Source: an uncultured Opitutia bacterium (lineage in GTDB: Bacteria > Verrucomicrobiota > Verrucomicrobiia > Opitutales > UBA953). Taken from it: a stretch of DNA of 35,698 bases. The position numbers and the translations under genes were made by a program. Below, piece after piece: positions 7,570 through 15,890 of the stretch (positions are counted from its first letter, which is position 1; the number at the start of each line of letters is the position of its first letter). The notes under the pieces are model-generated. The model had not been told where the DNA came from. It ran no database searches and worked only from the letters and a program-made list of their open reading frames with translations. The stretch covers positions 1 through 35,698 of the forward strand of contig CAIKWA010000151.1 of NCBI GenBank assembly GCA_903831005.1. The letters run 5' to 3'.

Positions 7570-10143
7570 ATGCGTTTGCGGGGAGTTTCCCTGCATCCAG
7601 TGGAAAAGGAAACCCCGATGCAGCGGCAGTACCGCGAGTTTCGTGAGAAGCTCGCGACAGGGACGATCCTGCTTTTTCGCTTAGGTGACTTCTATGAGGT
7701 TTTCGGCGAAGACGCCGTTGTCGCGGCCAAGGTCCTCGGGCTGACGCTTACGAAGCGACACGAGACACCGATGGCCGGCTTGCCGCACCATGCCGCGCCG
7801 GCCTATGTGAACCGGCTTCTGGCCGCTGGCTGGAAGGTCGCTATCTGCGATCAGCTCGAAGCGCCGGTCGCTGGTAAGCTGGTGCGCCGAGGCCTGACGC
7901 GTATTCTGACTCCGGGTACGGCACTTGAAGATTCTCAGCTCGATTCGCGTCGGGGTAACTACCTGGCGGCGATTTCCTGGGATAAGCAGGGCTGGCATGC
8001 TTCCTGGCTTGATGTCTCAACCGCTGATTTCCGACTGGCGACGGACGTCTCTCCTTCGCGCCTGCTGCCGTTGCTGCACTCAGTCTCGCCCCGTGAGATT
8101 ATCCTTCCCGAGGGCCTCGAACCTCCCGCAGAGCATCGGGAAGCACTGGAGGTCTTCCTGCAGGGTAGGGCCGTTTCCCGTTTGCCGGGGTGGAATTTCG
8201 ATGGCATCGCCGGTGCTCGGCTTGTCGCTCAGACTCTCTCCGTTCATGGCCTCGCGGGTTTTGGTCTAACCGAAGAACACCCGGCCTTGGGCGTGGCAGG
8301 AGCCGTGCTCGGTTACGTCACCGACTCGCTTTGCGATCGCCCGAAGAATCTCTTCCGCCTGATTGAGACTAAACTAGGTTCGTCCGTGCTGCTGGATGCG
8401 GCCTCCTCTCGTAACCTTGAGCTCTTCGTTTCCTCCAATGGTTCGCGTGAAGGTTCGTTGCTTGAGACCATCGACCGCACCGAGACACCCTCAGGGGCTC
8501 GCTTGTTGGCGTTGTGGCTAGCTGAGCCGTCGACCGACCTCACCCGTATCGCCCAGCGCCAGAATACCGTCGGGGAATTCTTTAAGCACCCTGGTGCCTC
8601 GTCTCGTGTGGGCGAAGCCCTGCGCGGCGTCCGCGACATCGCGCGCATCCTTGCCCGGTTGCAAAACCGGCTGCGCAATCCGCGTGAACTCGGCGGGGTC
8701 CGTGACACCCTCCGCACTTTGCCTCCGATCCGCGAAGAACTCTTAGCGCTTCCGGGCGGCGCCCTCGCTGAACAGGCTGGCCGAATCAATCTGGAGCCGG
8801 AACTGCTCGTGCGTCTGGAAGCGGCCTTGGGCGACGAGCTTCCGGTCGACTTGAGTGAAGGGGGTGCCCTGCGCACGGGTTTCGACGCTGAACTGGATCG
8901 CCTCCGCTCGCTCGCCTCGGACAGCAAAGGCTGGATTGCCGAGTTCGAGCGTAATGAACAGAGCCGGACCGGTATCAAGTCACTGAAAGTCCGTTACAAC
9001 GGTGCCTTTGGCTACGCCATCGAGATCACCAAGGCCAACCTCGCCGCCGTGCCGGCCGATTATATCCGTAAGCAAACTATGGTGAACGCCGAGCGCTTCA
9101 CCACCGAAGAACTCCGGACCAAGGAACGCGAGGTCCTGCGGGCCGACGAACAGGCACTCGCCCGCGAAACTGAACTCTTCCAAGCCCTGCTCGTCGAAGT
9201 GATTGCTCGAACAGAGTCTTTGTTGGCCACCGCCCAAACGGTCGCCGAGGTTGATATCGTCCGCGGCTGGGCGGAGCTCGCTCGCGAGGCTAACTGGACC
9301 AAGCCCGTCGTTGATGATTCGGATTCCCTAGAGATTGAGCAAGGACGCCATCCGGTTGTGGAACGTATGCTGCAAGCCCGTCCAGGTGCCGGATCATTCG
9401 TCCCTAACGACACACGCCTGAGCAGCACCGGCGAGCAGATTGCCTTGCTCACCGGGCCAAACATGGCCGGTAAGTCCACCTACATCCGCCAGGTTGCGTT
9501 GATCGCCTTGCTCGCCCATCTTGGTTGCTGGGTGCCGGCCGCCACTGCGCGGATTGGCCTTGTCGACCGGATTTTCTGCCGTGTCGGCGCTTCCGACGAA
9601 CTCTCGCGCGGCAACTCGACCTTCATGGTTGAGATGAATGAAACGTCTAACATCCTTAACAATGCCACGACCTGTTCCTTGGTGGTGCTGGATGAGATTG
9701 GTCGCGGCACGAGCACCTACGATGGGATCAGTATTGCTTGGGCTGTGGCCGAGCATCTCCACGGCGGAGCTCAAGCTGGGCCGCGTACGCTTTTCGCAAC
9801 CCACTATCACGAGCTGACCAAACTGGCCGACTCTATGCCGCGCCTCCGCAACTGGTCGGTCGCCGTCAAGGAGTGGAAGGATGAGATCGTCTTCGTGCGT
9901 CGGGTAGTCCCGGGGGCCGCTGACCGTTCTTATGGGATTCAGGTCGCCCGTCTGGCTGGTATGCCGCCAGCGGTCGTCCAGCGAGCCCGGGAAATTCTGG
10001 CTGGCCTCGAGGCAGGCTCAGGCTTGCCGGCTAAGGCCTTACCGATGGGGGGAGTATCCATGCCAGCCGCTGAGCCCAAGAAGCCCGCTGCGCCCAAGCC
10101 ACGGGCTCAGGAAGCTGGTCCAGAACTCGATCTGTTCGCTTAG
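7570..10143 (+). CDS. mutS: DNA mismatch repair protein MutS
   Basis: TPMQRQYREFREK...LLFRLGDFYEVFGEDA (mismatch-binding FYE), LTGPNMAGKSTYIRQ Walker A, STFMVEMNETSNILNNAT, VLDEIGRGTSTYDGISIAWA. ATG 7570 preferred over the track start at 7543. Confidence 0.97.
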   Translation: MRLRGVSLHPVEKETPMQRQYREFREKLATGTILLFRLGDFYEVFGEDAVVAAKVLGLTLTKRHETPMAGLPHHAAPAYVNRLLAAGWKVAICDQLEAPVAGKLVRRGLTRILTPGTALEDSQLDSRRGNYLAAISWDKQGWHASWLDVSTADFRLATDVSPSRLLPLLHSVSPREIILPEGLEPPAEHREALEVFLQGRAVSRLPGWNFDGIAGARLVAQTLSVHGLAGFGLTEEHPALGVAGAVLGYVTDSLCDRPKNLFRLIETKLGSSVLLDAASSRNLELFVSSNGSREGSLLETIDRTETPSGARLLALWLAEPSTDLTRIAQRQNTVGEFFKHPGASSRVGEALRGVRDIARILARLQNRLRNPRELGGVRDTLRTLPPIREELLALPGGALAEQAGRINLEPELLVRLEAALGDELPVDLSEGGALRTGFDAELDRLRSLASDSKGWIAEFERNEQSRTGIKSLKVRYNGAFGYAIEITKANLAAVPADYIRKQTMVNAERFTTEELRTKEREVLRADEQALARETELFQALLVEVIARTESLLATAQTVAEVDIVRGWAELAREANWTKPVVDDSDSLEIEQGRHPVVERMLQARPGAGSFVPNDTRLSSTGEQIALLTGPNMAGKSTYIRQVALIALLAHLGCWVPAATARIGLVDRIFCRVGASDELSRGNSTFMVEMNETSNILNNATTCSLVVLDEIGRGTSTYDGISIAWAVAEHLHGGAQAGPRTLFATHYHELTKLADSMPRLRNWSVAVKEWKDEIVFVRRVVPGAADRSYGIQVARLAGMPPAVVQRAREILAGLEAGSGLPAKALPMGGVSMPAAEPKKPAAPKPRAQEAGPELDLFA

Positions 10144-10835
10144 ATCCGCTCGTTCCACTCGCGCGACGCAAATTTCCCCCACGTACCTTCGTGGTCGAAC
10201 TGATTGTAGGTCGGTTCTGGTACGGGGACGGCTGGGCTTTGCAGGACGGTGCCCAGGGTCTGCACGAAGTCCTTCTCGAAGCGCCGCCAATCGCAGCCAG
10301 GTAGGAAAGGACGCCAGATATAGCCTTCGATGAGTAAGCCGTTGCGGGTGCGTTTCTGGGCGGCTCCGGCCACCTTGCGAGCGTCGTCGCTCCGGACCAG
10401 GTCGTTCGGTTCGGCACGTCGCGCGCAATCGTCGGGCGACTGGAAGTCACGGTTACCCGCTGGCATGGGTGCCAGCTTTACCGGCTGACCTTGAAGCAAG
10501 AGGGTCTGCAGTAGGGCTTCGTGCACGGCGGCATAGCTGGCCATCGCATCGGCTTTAAAGAGAGGATGGCCCGCAGGGATTACCAAGGCAAAGGTCCAAT
10601 CGTCTAAATGAGAAACCAGACCGCCTCCGGTACAACGACGGACCAGCGGGTAGCGAGCAGGGACGATTTCGCGATACTTGGCCCAAGACTGTGACACGCC
10701 GAAGGTGAAGGCGGGGGCCGACCAAGCATAGGCGCGAAAGCGGATATTCTTGGGGGCGGGATAGGACTCCAGCAGCATCAAGTCCGCCGCCATGTTGGCG
10801 ACGGCGTCGGCGGCTTGGCGTGGGAGAACGTCCAT
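10140..10835 (-). CDS. Lipoate-protein ligase A-like (biotin/lipoate A/B ligase family)
   Basis: FTFGVSQ, PLVRRCTGGGLVSHLDDWTFALVIP and KVAGAAQKRTRNGLLIEGYI match the LplA-like fold motifs. Confidence 0.82.
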   Translation of the reverse strand: MDVLPRQAADAVANMAADLMLLESYPAPKNIRFRAYAWSAPAFTFGVSQSWAKYREIVPARYPLVRRCTGGGLVSHLDDWTFALVIPAGHPLFKADAMASYAAVHEALLQTLLLQGQPVKLAPMPAGNRDFQSPDDCARRAEPNDLVRSDDARKVAGAAQKRTRNGLLIEGYIWRPFLPGCDWRRFEKDFVQTLGTVLQSPAVPVPEPTYNQFDHEGTWGKFASREWNERI

Positions 10836-10837
10836 AC

Positions 10838-11803
10838 TTAGAAGTCTATGCCCTTTTCCAGCCGACGCACGACCTTTCGGCCGGTCTCTTTTTCATACCA
10901 TTCCTCACAGCCTCGGGGAATACGCAGTGACGCGAGTTGTTCCTCAAAGGATTGGGCGGCGGTGCGGAGCTTGCCCGCTAAGGGGTGCAGACGCAGGCTG
11001 AGGTCTCGCGGTCGAGTCGCGGCGGAGGGGACTTCCGCTCGGCTAATCGCACGTACGAAAGTGTCGATATCGAGTCCGAAATGCCGGGCGATCCGGACGC
11101 CAATCTCGTGCCGACTCATCGCTTCGGTGCCTGCCCAGTGGTAGAGTCCGGAGAGGTTGGCGCGCTCGCACAACTCGATGGTCACGTCGGCGAGATTCGA
11201 CACCTCGACGGGCTGGCGAATCTCGTCGGTAAATAAAGTGGCCGGCTTACCTTCCTTCCACGAAGCGAAGAGACGTTCATGCAGTCCGCGATCTCCGCCG
11301 GGCGAGTTGCCGATAATCGGTGACGTACGTAGGACAGCGGCATGCTCACGACCATAACGGAGAACCTCGATTTCGGCGGCCGCTTTGGTTTCGCCGTAGA
11401 GGTTGAGCGGGGCGGGCTGATCGGTATGCTGATAGCTACCCGCGATGCCGTCGAAGACGGTATCGGTCGAAAGGTGGACGAGTTTCGCGCCGAGGTGGAA
11501 GCATAGCTGGGCGAGCTTTCTGGGCACCTCGGTGTTGAGGGCCTTCGCGTGCGCGGGGTCGGCCAGGCAGGCTTCGATCGTCGGCTTAGCAGCGCAATGC
11601 ACGACCGCTTGTGGAAACTCCTCCAGTAGGAGGGCTTCGAGGGCGGCCTCGGAGCATAGGTCGAACGTCCTTGCCTGCGCCACGCCCGGAATCGTCGGTG
11701 CGCGCGACCCGCCGAGCGCCACGACTTCGTGTCCGCGTCGCAAAGCGGCGAGGCAAACCTCACGACCAAGGAATCCGGAGGCGCCCGTGACGACGAGTTT
11801 CAT
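10838..11803 (-). CDS. NAD-dependent epimerase/SDR, dTDP-4-dehydrorhamnose reductase-like
   Basis: KLVVTGASGFLGREV Rossmann motif; LVHLSTDTVFDGIAGSYQHTDQPAPLNLYGETKAAAE is typical of RmlD-like extended SDRs. Confidence 0.82.
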   Translation of the reverse strand: MKLVVTGASGFLGREVCLAALRRGHEVVALGGSRAPTIPGVAQARTFDLCSEAALEALLLEEFPQAVVHCAAKPTIEACLADPAHAKALNTEVPRKLAQLCFHLGAKLVHLSTDTVFDGIAGSYQHTDQPAPLNLYGETKAAAEIEVLRYGREHAAVLRTSPIIGNSPGGDRGLHERLFASWKEGKPATLFTDEIRQPVEVSNLADVTIELCERANLSGLYHWAGTEAMSRHEIGVRIARHFGLDIDTFVRAISRAEVPSAATRPRDLSLRLHPLAGKLRTAAQSFEEQLASLRIPRGCEEWYEKETGRKVVRRLEKGIDF

Positions 11804-11834
11804 GGTGCACGCTTAAACTTCGGCAGTGCCTGTG

Positions 11835-11865
11835 GCAAGCGGGGAGGGCGGTCGCTCACGCTTGC
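11835..11865. promoter_or_regulatory. Inverted repeat GCAAGCG-N17-CGCTTGC upstream of hisC
   Basis: Perfect 7-bp arms in the divergent SDR/hisC intergenic region. Confidence 0.35.
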
Positions 11866-11900
11866 AAATCTCGCCAACACTTGCATTGATTGCCTTATTC

Positions 11901-12989
11901 ATGGCTTCCTATTCAGACCTAGCCAATCGGCCTGTCCTCACCCAGCCCGTCTATGAGGCCGGCCGTCCCATCGAGGTCGTCGCCCGTGAGTTCGGCCTAG
12001 ATCCCACGGCCGTCATCAAGCTCGCGTCCAATGAGAATCCGCTAGGACCGTCTCCTCTTGGCTTGGCCGCGGCCCACAAGGCCCTCGATCACTGTCACCT
12101 CTATCCTGATGGCGGTTGCACCTTCCTGCGCGAGAAGCTGGCCAAGAAGTGGTCGTTGGAGCCGACCAACTTCGTCATCGGTAACGGTTCGAACGAGGTG
12201 ATGATTCTGCTCGCGCAAGCCTTCCTTCGCCCGGGTGATGAAGTCGTCTTCGGTTCCCAGGCCTTCATCGTCTATAAGCTCTCGACGATGCTTTTTGGGG
12301 CGACGGCGGTCGAAGTCCCGATGCCAGGTTATCGTCATGATCTTCAGGCCATGCGCGCCGCGGTCACCTCTAAGACCCGCATCGTTTTCCTGGCTAGCCC
12401 GAATAATCCTACCGGAGGCACCGACGAACCGGCCGACATCCTGGCCTTCGCCGAATCATTGCCGGAGGATGTGATCTTCTGTCTCGACGAAGCCTACACG
12501 GAATACCTCGAAGCCTCGGCCGATCTCCGCCCACTCATGAAGGCTGGTCGCAAGGTCGTGCTCTCCCGCACCTTCTCCAAGGCCTATGGCCTCGCGGGCC
12601 TGCGCGTAGGCTACCTGATGGGCTCGCCTGAGGTCTGCGGTTTGCTCAATCGCGTCCGCCAGCCTTTCAATGTCAACCTGCCTGCCCTTGCTGCCGCTGA
12701 AGCCGCCCTTGATGACGATGCGTTCGTGCGTCGAACGCGGGAGGTCAACGCTGCCGGAATCGCCCAGTTGTCCGCCGGACTTAAGAAACTCGGTTTCGCC
12801 TATATCGACGGTAAGGCCAACTTCCTCGCTACGCAGGTCCCGAAGGCCGAAGAAGCTTTTACCGTCCTGCAGAAAGCGGGCGTCATCGTCCGACCTCTCC
12901 GCGGTTACGGCATGACCGGCTGGCTGCGTCTCACTGTCGGTACCGAAGCCCAGAACGCCCGCCTGCTGGCTGAACTCGCCAAGCTCTAA
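11901..12989 (+). CDS. hisC: Histidinol-phosphate aminotransferase
   Basis: IKLASNENPLGPSP, YPDGGCTFLREKLA, FLASPNNPTGG, LDEAYTEY, SRTFSKAYGLAGLRVGY (PLP lysine). ATG 11901 preferred. Confidence 0.95.
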   Translation: MASYSDLANRPVLTQPVYEAGRPIEVVAREFGLDPTAVIKLASNENPLGPSPLGLAAAHKALDHCHLYPDGGCTFLREKLAKKWSLEPTNFVIGNGSNEVMILLAQAFLRPGDEVVFGSQAFIVYKLSTMLFGATAVEVPMPGYRHDLQAMRAAVTSKTRIVFLASPNNPTGGTDEPADILAFAESLPEDVIFCLDEAYTEYLEASADLRPLMKAGRKVVLSRTFSKAYGLAGLRVGYLMGSPEVCGLLNRVRQPFNVNLPALAAAEAALDDDAFVRRTREVNAAGIAQLSAGLKKLGFAYIDGKANFLATQVPKAEEAFTVLQKAGVIVRPLRGYGMTGWLRLTVGTEAQNARLLAELAKL

Positions 12990-12991
12990 CC

Positions 12992-13384
12992 ATGGATTTC
13001 GACGAAGCTGTCCGCCTCATCCGCCAGAAGGATTCCCGTTATCAGCCTCAAGCGTATGACGTTGTGCGCGTGGGACTCGATCACGCGCAGAAACTCATCC
13101 ATGGTGAGCCGAAGAAAGGCAAGAGCACCGTGAACCGCCATGTGAGCGGCCCGCAGTTGCTTGAAGGGTTCCGACAGCACGTTCTGGAGACGTATGGCCC
13201 GATGGCCTATCCGCTCCTGCATAACTGGGGGCTGCGCAAGTCGGCCGACGTCGGTAACATCGTCTTCAATATCATCGAGACAGGGCTGTTCGGTCGTTCG
13301 CCTGAGGATAACCTCGAGGACTTCAAGGAAGTCTACGACTTTAAGGACGTCTTCCAGAAGCCGTTCGAACCGAAGTCGAATTAA
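12992..13384 (+). CDS. Minf_1886 family conserved hypothetical protein
   Basis: 130 aa; F.EAV..I...D.RY...AY..VR.GLD......H....HVSG..LLEG.R.......GPMA...L..WG+..+.D.G.IVFN+IE, as in the Minf_1886 family. Confidence 0.82.
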   Translation: MDFDEAVRLIRQKDSRYQPQAYDVVRVGLDHAQKLIHGEPKKGKSTVNRHVSGPQLLEGFRQHVLETYGPMAYPLLHNWGLRKSADVGNIVFNIIETGLFGRSPEDNLEDFKEVYDFKDVFQKPFEPKSN

Positions 13385-14440
13385 TCACGCGTTCACAAAG
13401 CTGATGGATCGGACTTCCTGGCATCCGCGCAGGAGTCTAATCTTGGCCAGCATTGCCCGCTCGTGGAAGCGGATCTCCGACTTAATCACGGAGTTCTCGC
13501 ACTGGACGACGAGCTTACCTCCCTCCAGGACCCTCAGGGGGGCTGAGCGCTTGGCTAACTTGACCGGTAGTAGTTCCAGCCAATGGGCTACGATGGCCGT
13601 CTCTGGTACGGGCTTGTCGAGGCGCAGCTTCTTGAAAGCGTCCTGCACCGCGTCGTCGATCGTCTTCATCGCGCGATCGGTGGAGCGCCCGCGGTCCTCC
13701 GGCAGGCCGCGCAGGTTGGCCAGGAGATTCTGGACAGTCCGTGAGAACTTTCCTTTGAGTTTTCCTTCGGTCAGTAAAGCCCGAATCGCATAGGGCGCTT
13801 CAGAAATCTTCTCGTTGCGCAGACAGCGATCGGGAGCGTGCGCACCGCCGACGACCACACCAGTGGCGCCGGCATCACGAGCCCCTTCGCCGTCTTCCGT
13901 CGGGCTATCGCCAAAGTGCACGAGGCCAGAGACCGATCCGCCGAGCGCCCGGGCCGCCTGTCCAAAGGCCTTGGGGTCAGGTTTGGAATGCCCGGTGTCT
14001 TCGGAGAGGAAGATGCCATCTAGGTGTCGCGTCAGTCCATGGCCTTCGAGGACCTTACGCATCCGGCCGTCCGCGTTGGAAAGTACCCCGACCTTCACGC
14101 CGAGGAAGCGGATGGCGGAGATTGCCTGCAGTGATCCTGGGGCTAGGCGCCAGGATTCGGGGCGCGCGAAGGCTTCCCAGCATTCCTTGAAGACGGCGTC
14201 TATTTTAGAAGACGGGAGGGCCGGCCCGAAGCAACGCTGCACGACTTCCTTCCAGAAGACTTCGGGTTTGGCGTTCTTCGGTCCACCCTTGAACGCCAAC
14301 GGGAACGACGCATCAAGCACGGCGGACTCAATCTCGATACCGTGTCGCTTCGCGCAGGCCGCATACACCGCGCCGACCGAAGGGTGCGGGAAGAGCAGGG
14401 TGCCTGCTAGGTCGAAAGTGACGGCTTGGACGCGGGCCAT
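13385..14440 (-). CDS. HAD-like hydrolase domain fused to a C-terminal DUF721/DciA-like domain
   Basis: N-terminal HAD motifs: VTFDLAGTLL, GVLSNADGR, GHSKPDPKAF, VHFGDSPTEDGEGA. C-terminal KFSRTVQNLLANLRGLPEDR...AIVAHWLELLPVKLAKRSAPLRVLEGGKLVVQCENSVIKSEIRFHERAMLAKI resembles DUF721/DciA. Confidence 0.8.
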   Translation of the reverse strand: MARVQAVTFDLAGTLLFPHPSVGAVYAACAKRHGIEIESAVLDASFPLAFKGGPKNAKPEVFWKEVVQRCFGPALPSSKIDAVFKECWEAFARPESWRLAPGSLQAISAIRFLGVKVGVLSNADGRMRKVLEGHGLTRHLDGIFLSEDTGHSKPDPKAFGQAARALGGSVSGLVHFGDSPTEDGEGARDAGATGVVVGGAHAPDRCLRNEKISEAPYAIRALLTEGKLKGKFSRTVQNLLANLRGLPEDRGRSTDRAMKTIDDAVQDAFKKLRLDKPVPETAIVAHWLELLPVKLAKRSAPLRVLEGGKLVVQCENSVIKSEIRFHERAMLAKIRLLRGCQEVRSISFVNA

Positions 14441-14459
14441 TGGGTGAAGGGAGTCGTGC

Positions 14460-14474
14460 TGACCTCAAAGGTCA
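14460..14474. promoter_or_regulatory. Perfect inverted repeat TGACCT-CAA-AGGTCA in a divergent intergenic region
   Basis: Seen directly between divergent HAD-DUF721 (starts 14440, -) and lipoprotein (starts 14531, +) genes; possible operator. Confidence 0.45.
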
Positions 14475-14530
14475 ACTGGTCCCATCATGTCCCTGCTTGT
14501 CCCGGAGCGAGAACGGGTAATAAACAAGTT

Positions 14531-14968
14531 ATGCACCGACTGAGGCCGTCCGTCTTAAGCATCTTGGGCTGTCTTTGGCTAGGCCTGGTCGCTTGTTCCG
14601 TCGGCCCCCCTAAGCCCATGCTCATCCGAAGTATCTACGTCGAAGAGGCTCCCGGAACCTTGGTGCCTGATTTGGCACAGTACTCCGCCGTCATTCATGA
14701 CACATCCGTGCGGGTTCTGGAAGATCTCGGCTATGTCGCTGCCATGGAGCCAGCTCGCGCCGATGCGATCCTTCATGCCGTTTGGATGATCAGACCACCC
14801 GCCACGGGAACGCCTCCCGGCCACGTGACACTCAAGCTGACCATCATGGCTCGCGACGGAAAAACCCTGCACGTCGTCGAAGCTGTCACCGATATGCCTG
14901 CCAGCTTCCTGAGTCAGGCAAGGCTCGCGGATCTCATTCGGACCAAGCTCGGAATGATCACGCGTTAA
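14531..14968 (+). CDS. Small predicted lipoprotein
   Basis: ATG 14531: MHRLRPSVLSILGCLWLGLVAC|S, signal peptide plus lipobox (LVAC). The rest is a small globular domain of unknown family. Confidence 0.68.
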   Translation: MHRLRPSVLSILGCLWLGLVACSVGPPKPMLIRSIYVEEAPGTLVPDLAQYSAVIHDTSVRVLEDLGYVAAMEPARADAILHAVWMIRPPATGTPPGHVTLKLTIMARDGKTLHVVEAVTDMPASFLSQARLADLIRTKLGMITR

Positions 14969-14975
14969 CTGATGA

Positions 14976-15890
14976 TTACCCGCGGGCTGCGATGCGTGAC
15001 TTAATCTCCGCGACCAGCTTTTCGGTCTCCGGCATCTTCACGCCTGCGGCGAGGCCACGGCGGAGCGGTTCGCCCCAGATTCCTTCCACTTCGACGTCAC
15101 GTCCTTCGATGAAATCAATCAGACTCGAAGGACGGTAGGGGCCCATGCCCACCGTGACCATGAATTGCCTTTTGATATGGGAGTCGTCGAAGCCATGGCT
15201 ACGGGCGATGGCCGCCGCCTGCACTTCTTTCATTAGGAGGTAGGCCCGATCGTTCAATGAGGGATTGGCGAGAATGAGGTCGGTCGTGATGCTGCCTCCG
15301 GCGATGGAGAGACCATTGAAAGGTATATTCCAACAGAGCTTTTTCCAGAGTACGGATTCAAGCGAGGTCTCGGCCTGGCAATCCACTCCGGCTCCGATAA
15401 AGGTGGCGACGCAGGTTTCGACGGCTGCATTGATTGAGCCGGAGGCGGCGGCCATTCGGACGTAGCCAGCGAGTGTCGTGTCGATCACGGCTGGGGCGAT
15501 ACGATTGATGCAAACGAAGCAAAGTCCGGCGACGATGCGCTCGTTCGTGTGTAAACATGCCAAAGCTTCGACGTTCCCCATGCCATTCTGGAGGGTCACC
15601 ACGATTGTGGTGGGACCGAGTAATGGCGAGACTAGCGCGGGAAGGGCGCGGTTGGAGGTTGATTTAATCGTGACGACGACAAGATCGCACGGGCCGATAG
15701 TCCCTGCATCGGGCGTTGCCGACGCGATGCGGACGACGCGTTCCGTGCCTTTATTCTTAATCGTCAGGCCATGAGCGCGGATGACTTCAAAGTCGCTCCG
15801 GGCGAGGCAGTGGACTTCGTGCCCAGCTTCGGCAAGCAAGGCGGCGTACCATCCTCCAATGGCCCCAGTGCCGACGATTGCAATCTTCAT
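14976..15890 (-). CDS. panE: 2-dehydropantoate 2-reductase family protein
   Basis: MKIAIVGTGAIGGWYAALLAEAGHEVHCLARSDFE Rossmann motif; VVTLQNGMGN; SVLWKKLCWNIPFNGLSI. Substrate not certain. Confidence 0.82.
   Translation of the reverse strand: MKIAIVGTGAIGGWYAALLAEAGHEVHCLARSDFEVIRAHGLTIKNKGTERVVRIASATPDAGTIGPCDLVVVTIKSTSNRALPALVSPLLGPTTIVVTLQNGMGNVEALACLHTNERIVAGLCFVCINRIAPAVIDTTLAGYVRMAAASGSINAAVETCVATFIGAGVDCQAETSLESVLWKKLCWNIPFNGLSIAGGSITTDLILANPSLNDRAYLLMKEVQAAAIARSHGFDDSHIKRQFMVTVGMGPYRPSSLIDFIEGRDVEVEGIWGEPLRRGLAAGVKMPETEKLVAEIKSRIAARG

Noticed and set aside
6394-7596. 400-aa minus-strand ORF opposite the PhoH gene
   Set aside because: Antisense shadow ORF; the plus strand carries unambiguous PIN and PhoH motifs.
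8313-8978. 221-aa minus-strand ORF within mutS
   Set aside because: Arg/Ser-rich shadow ORF typical of high-GC antisense frames.
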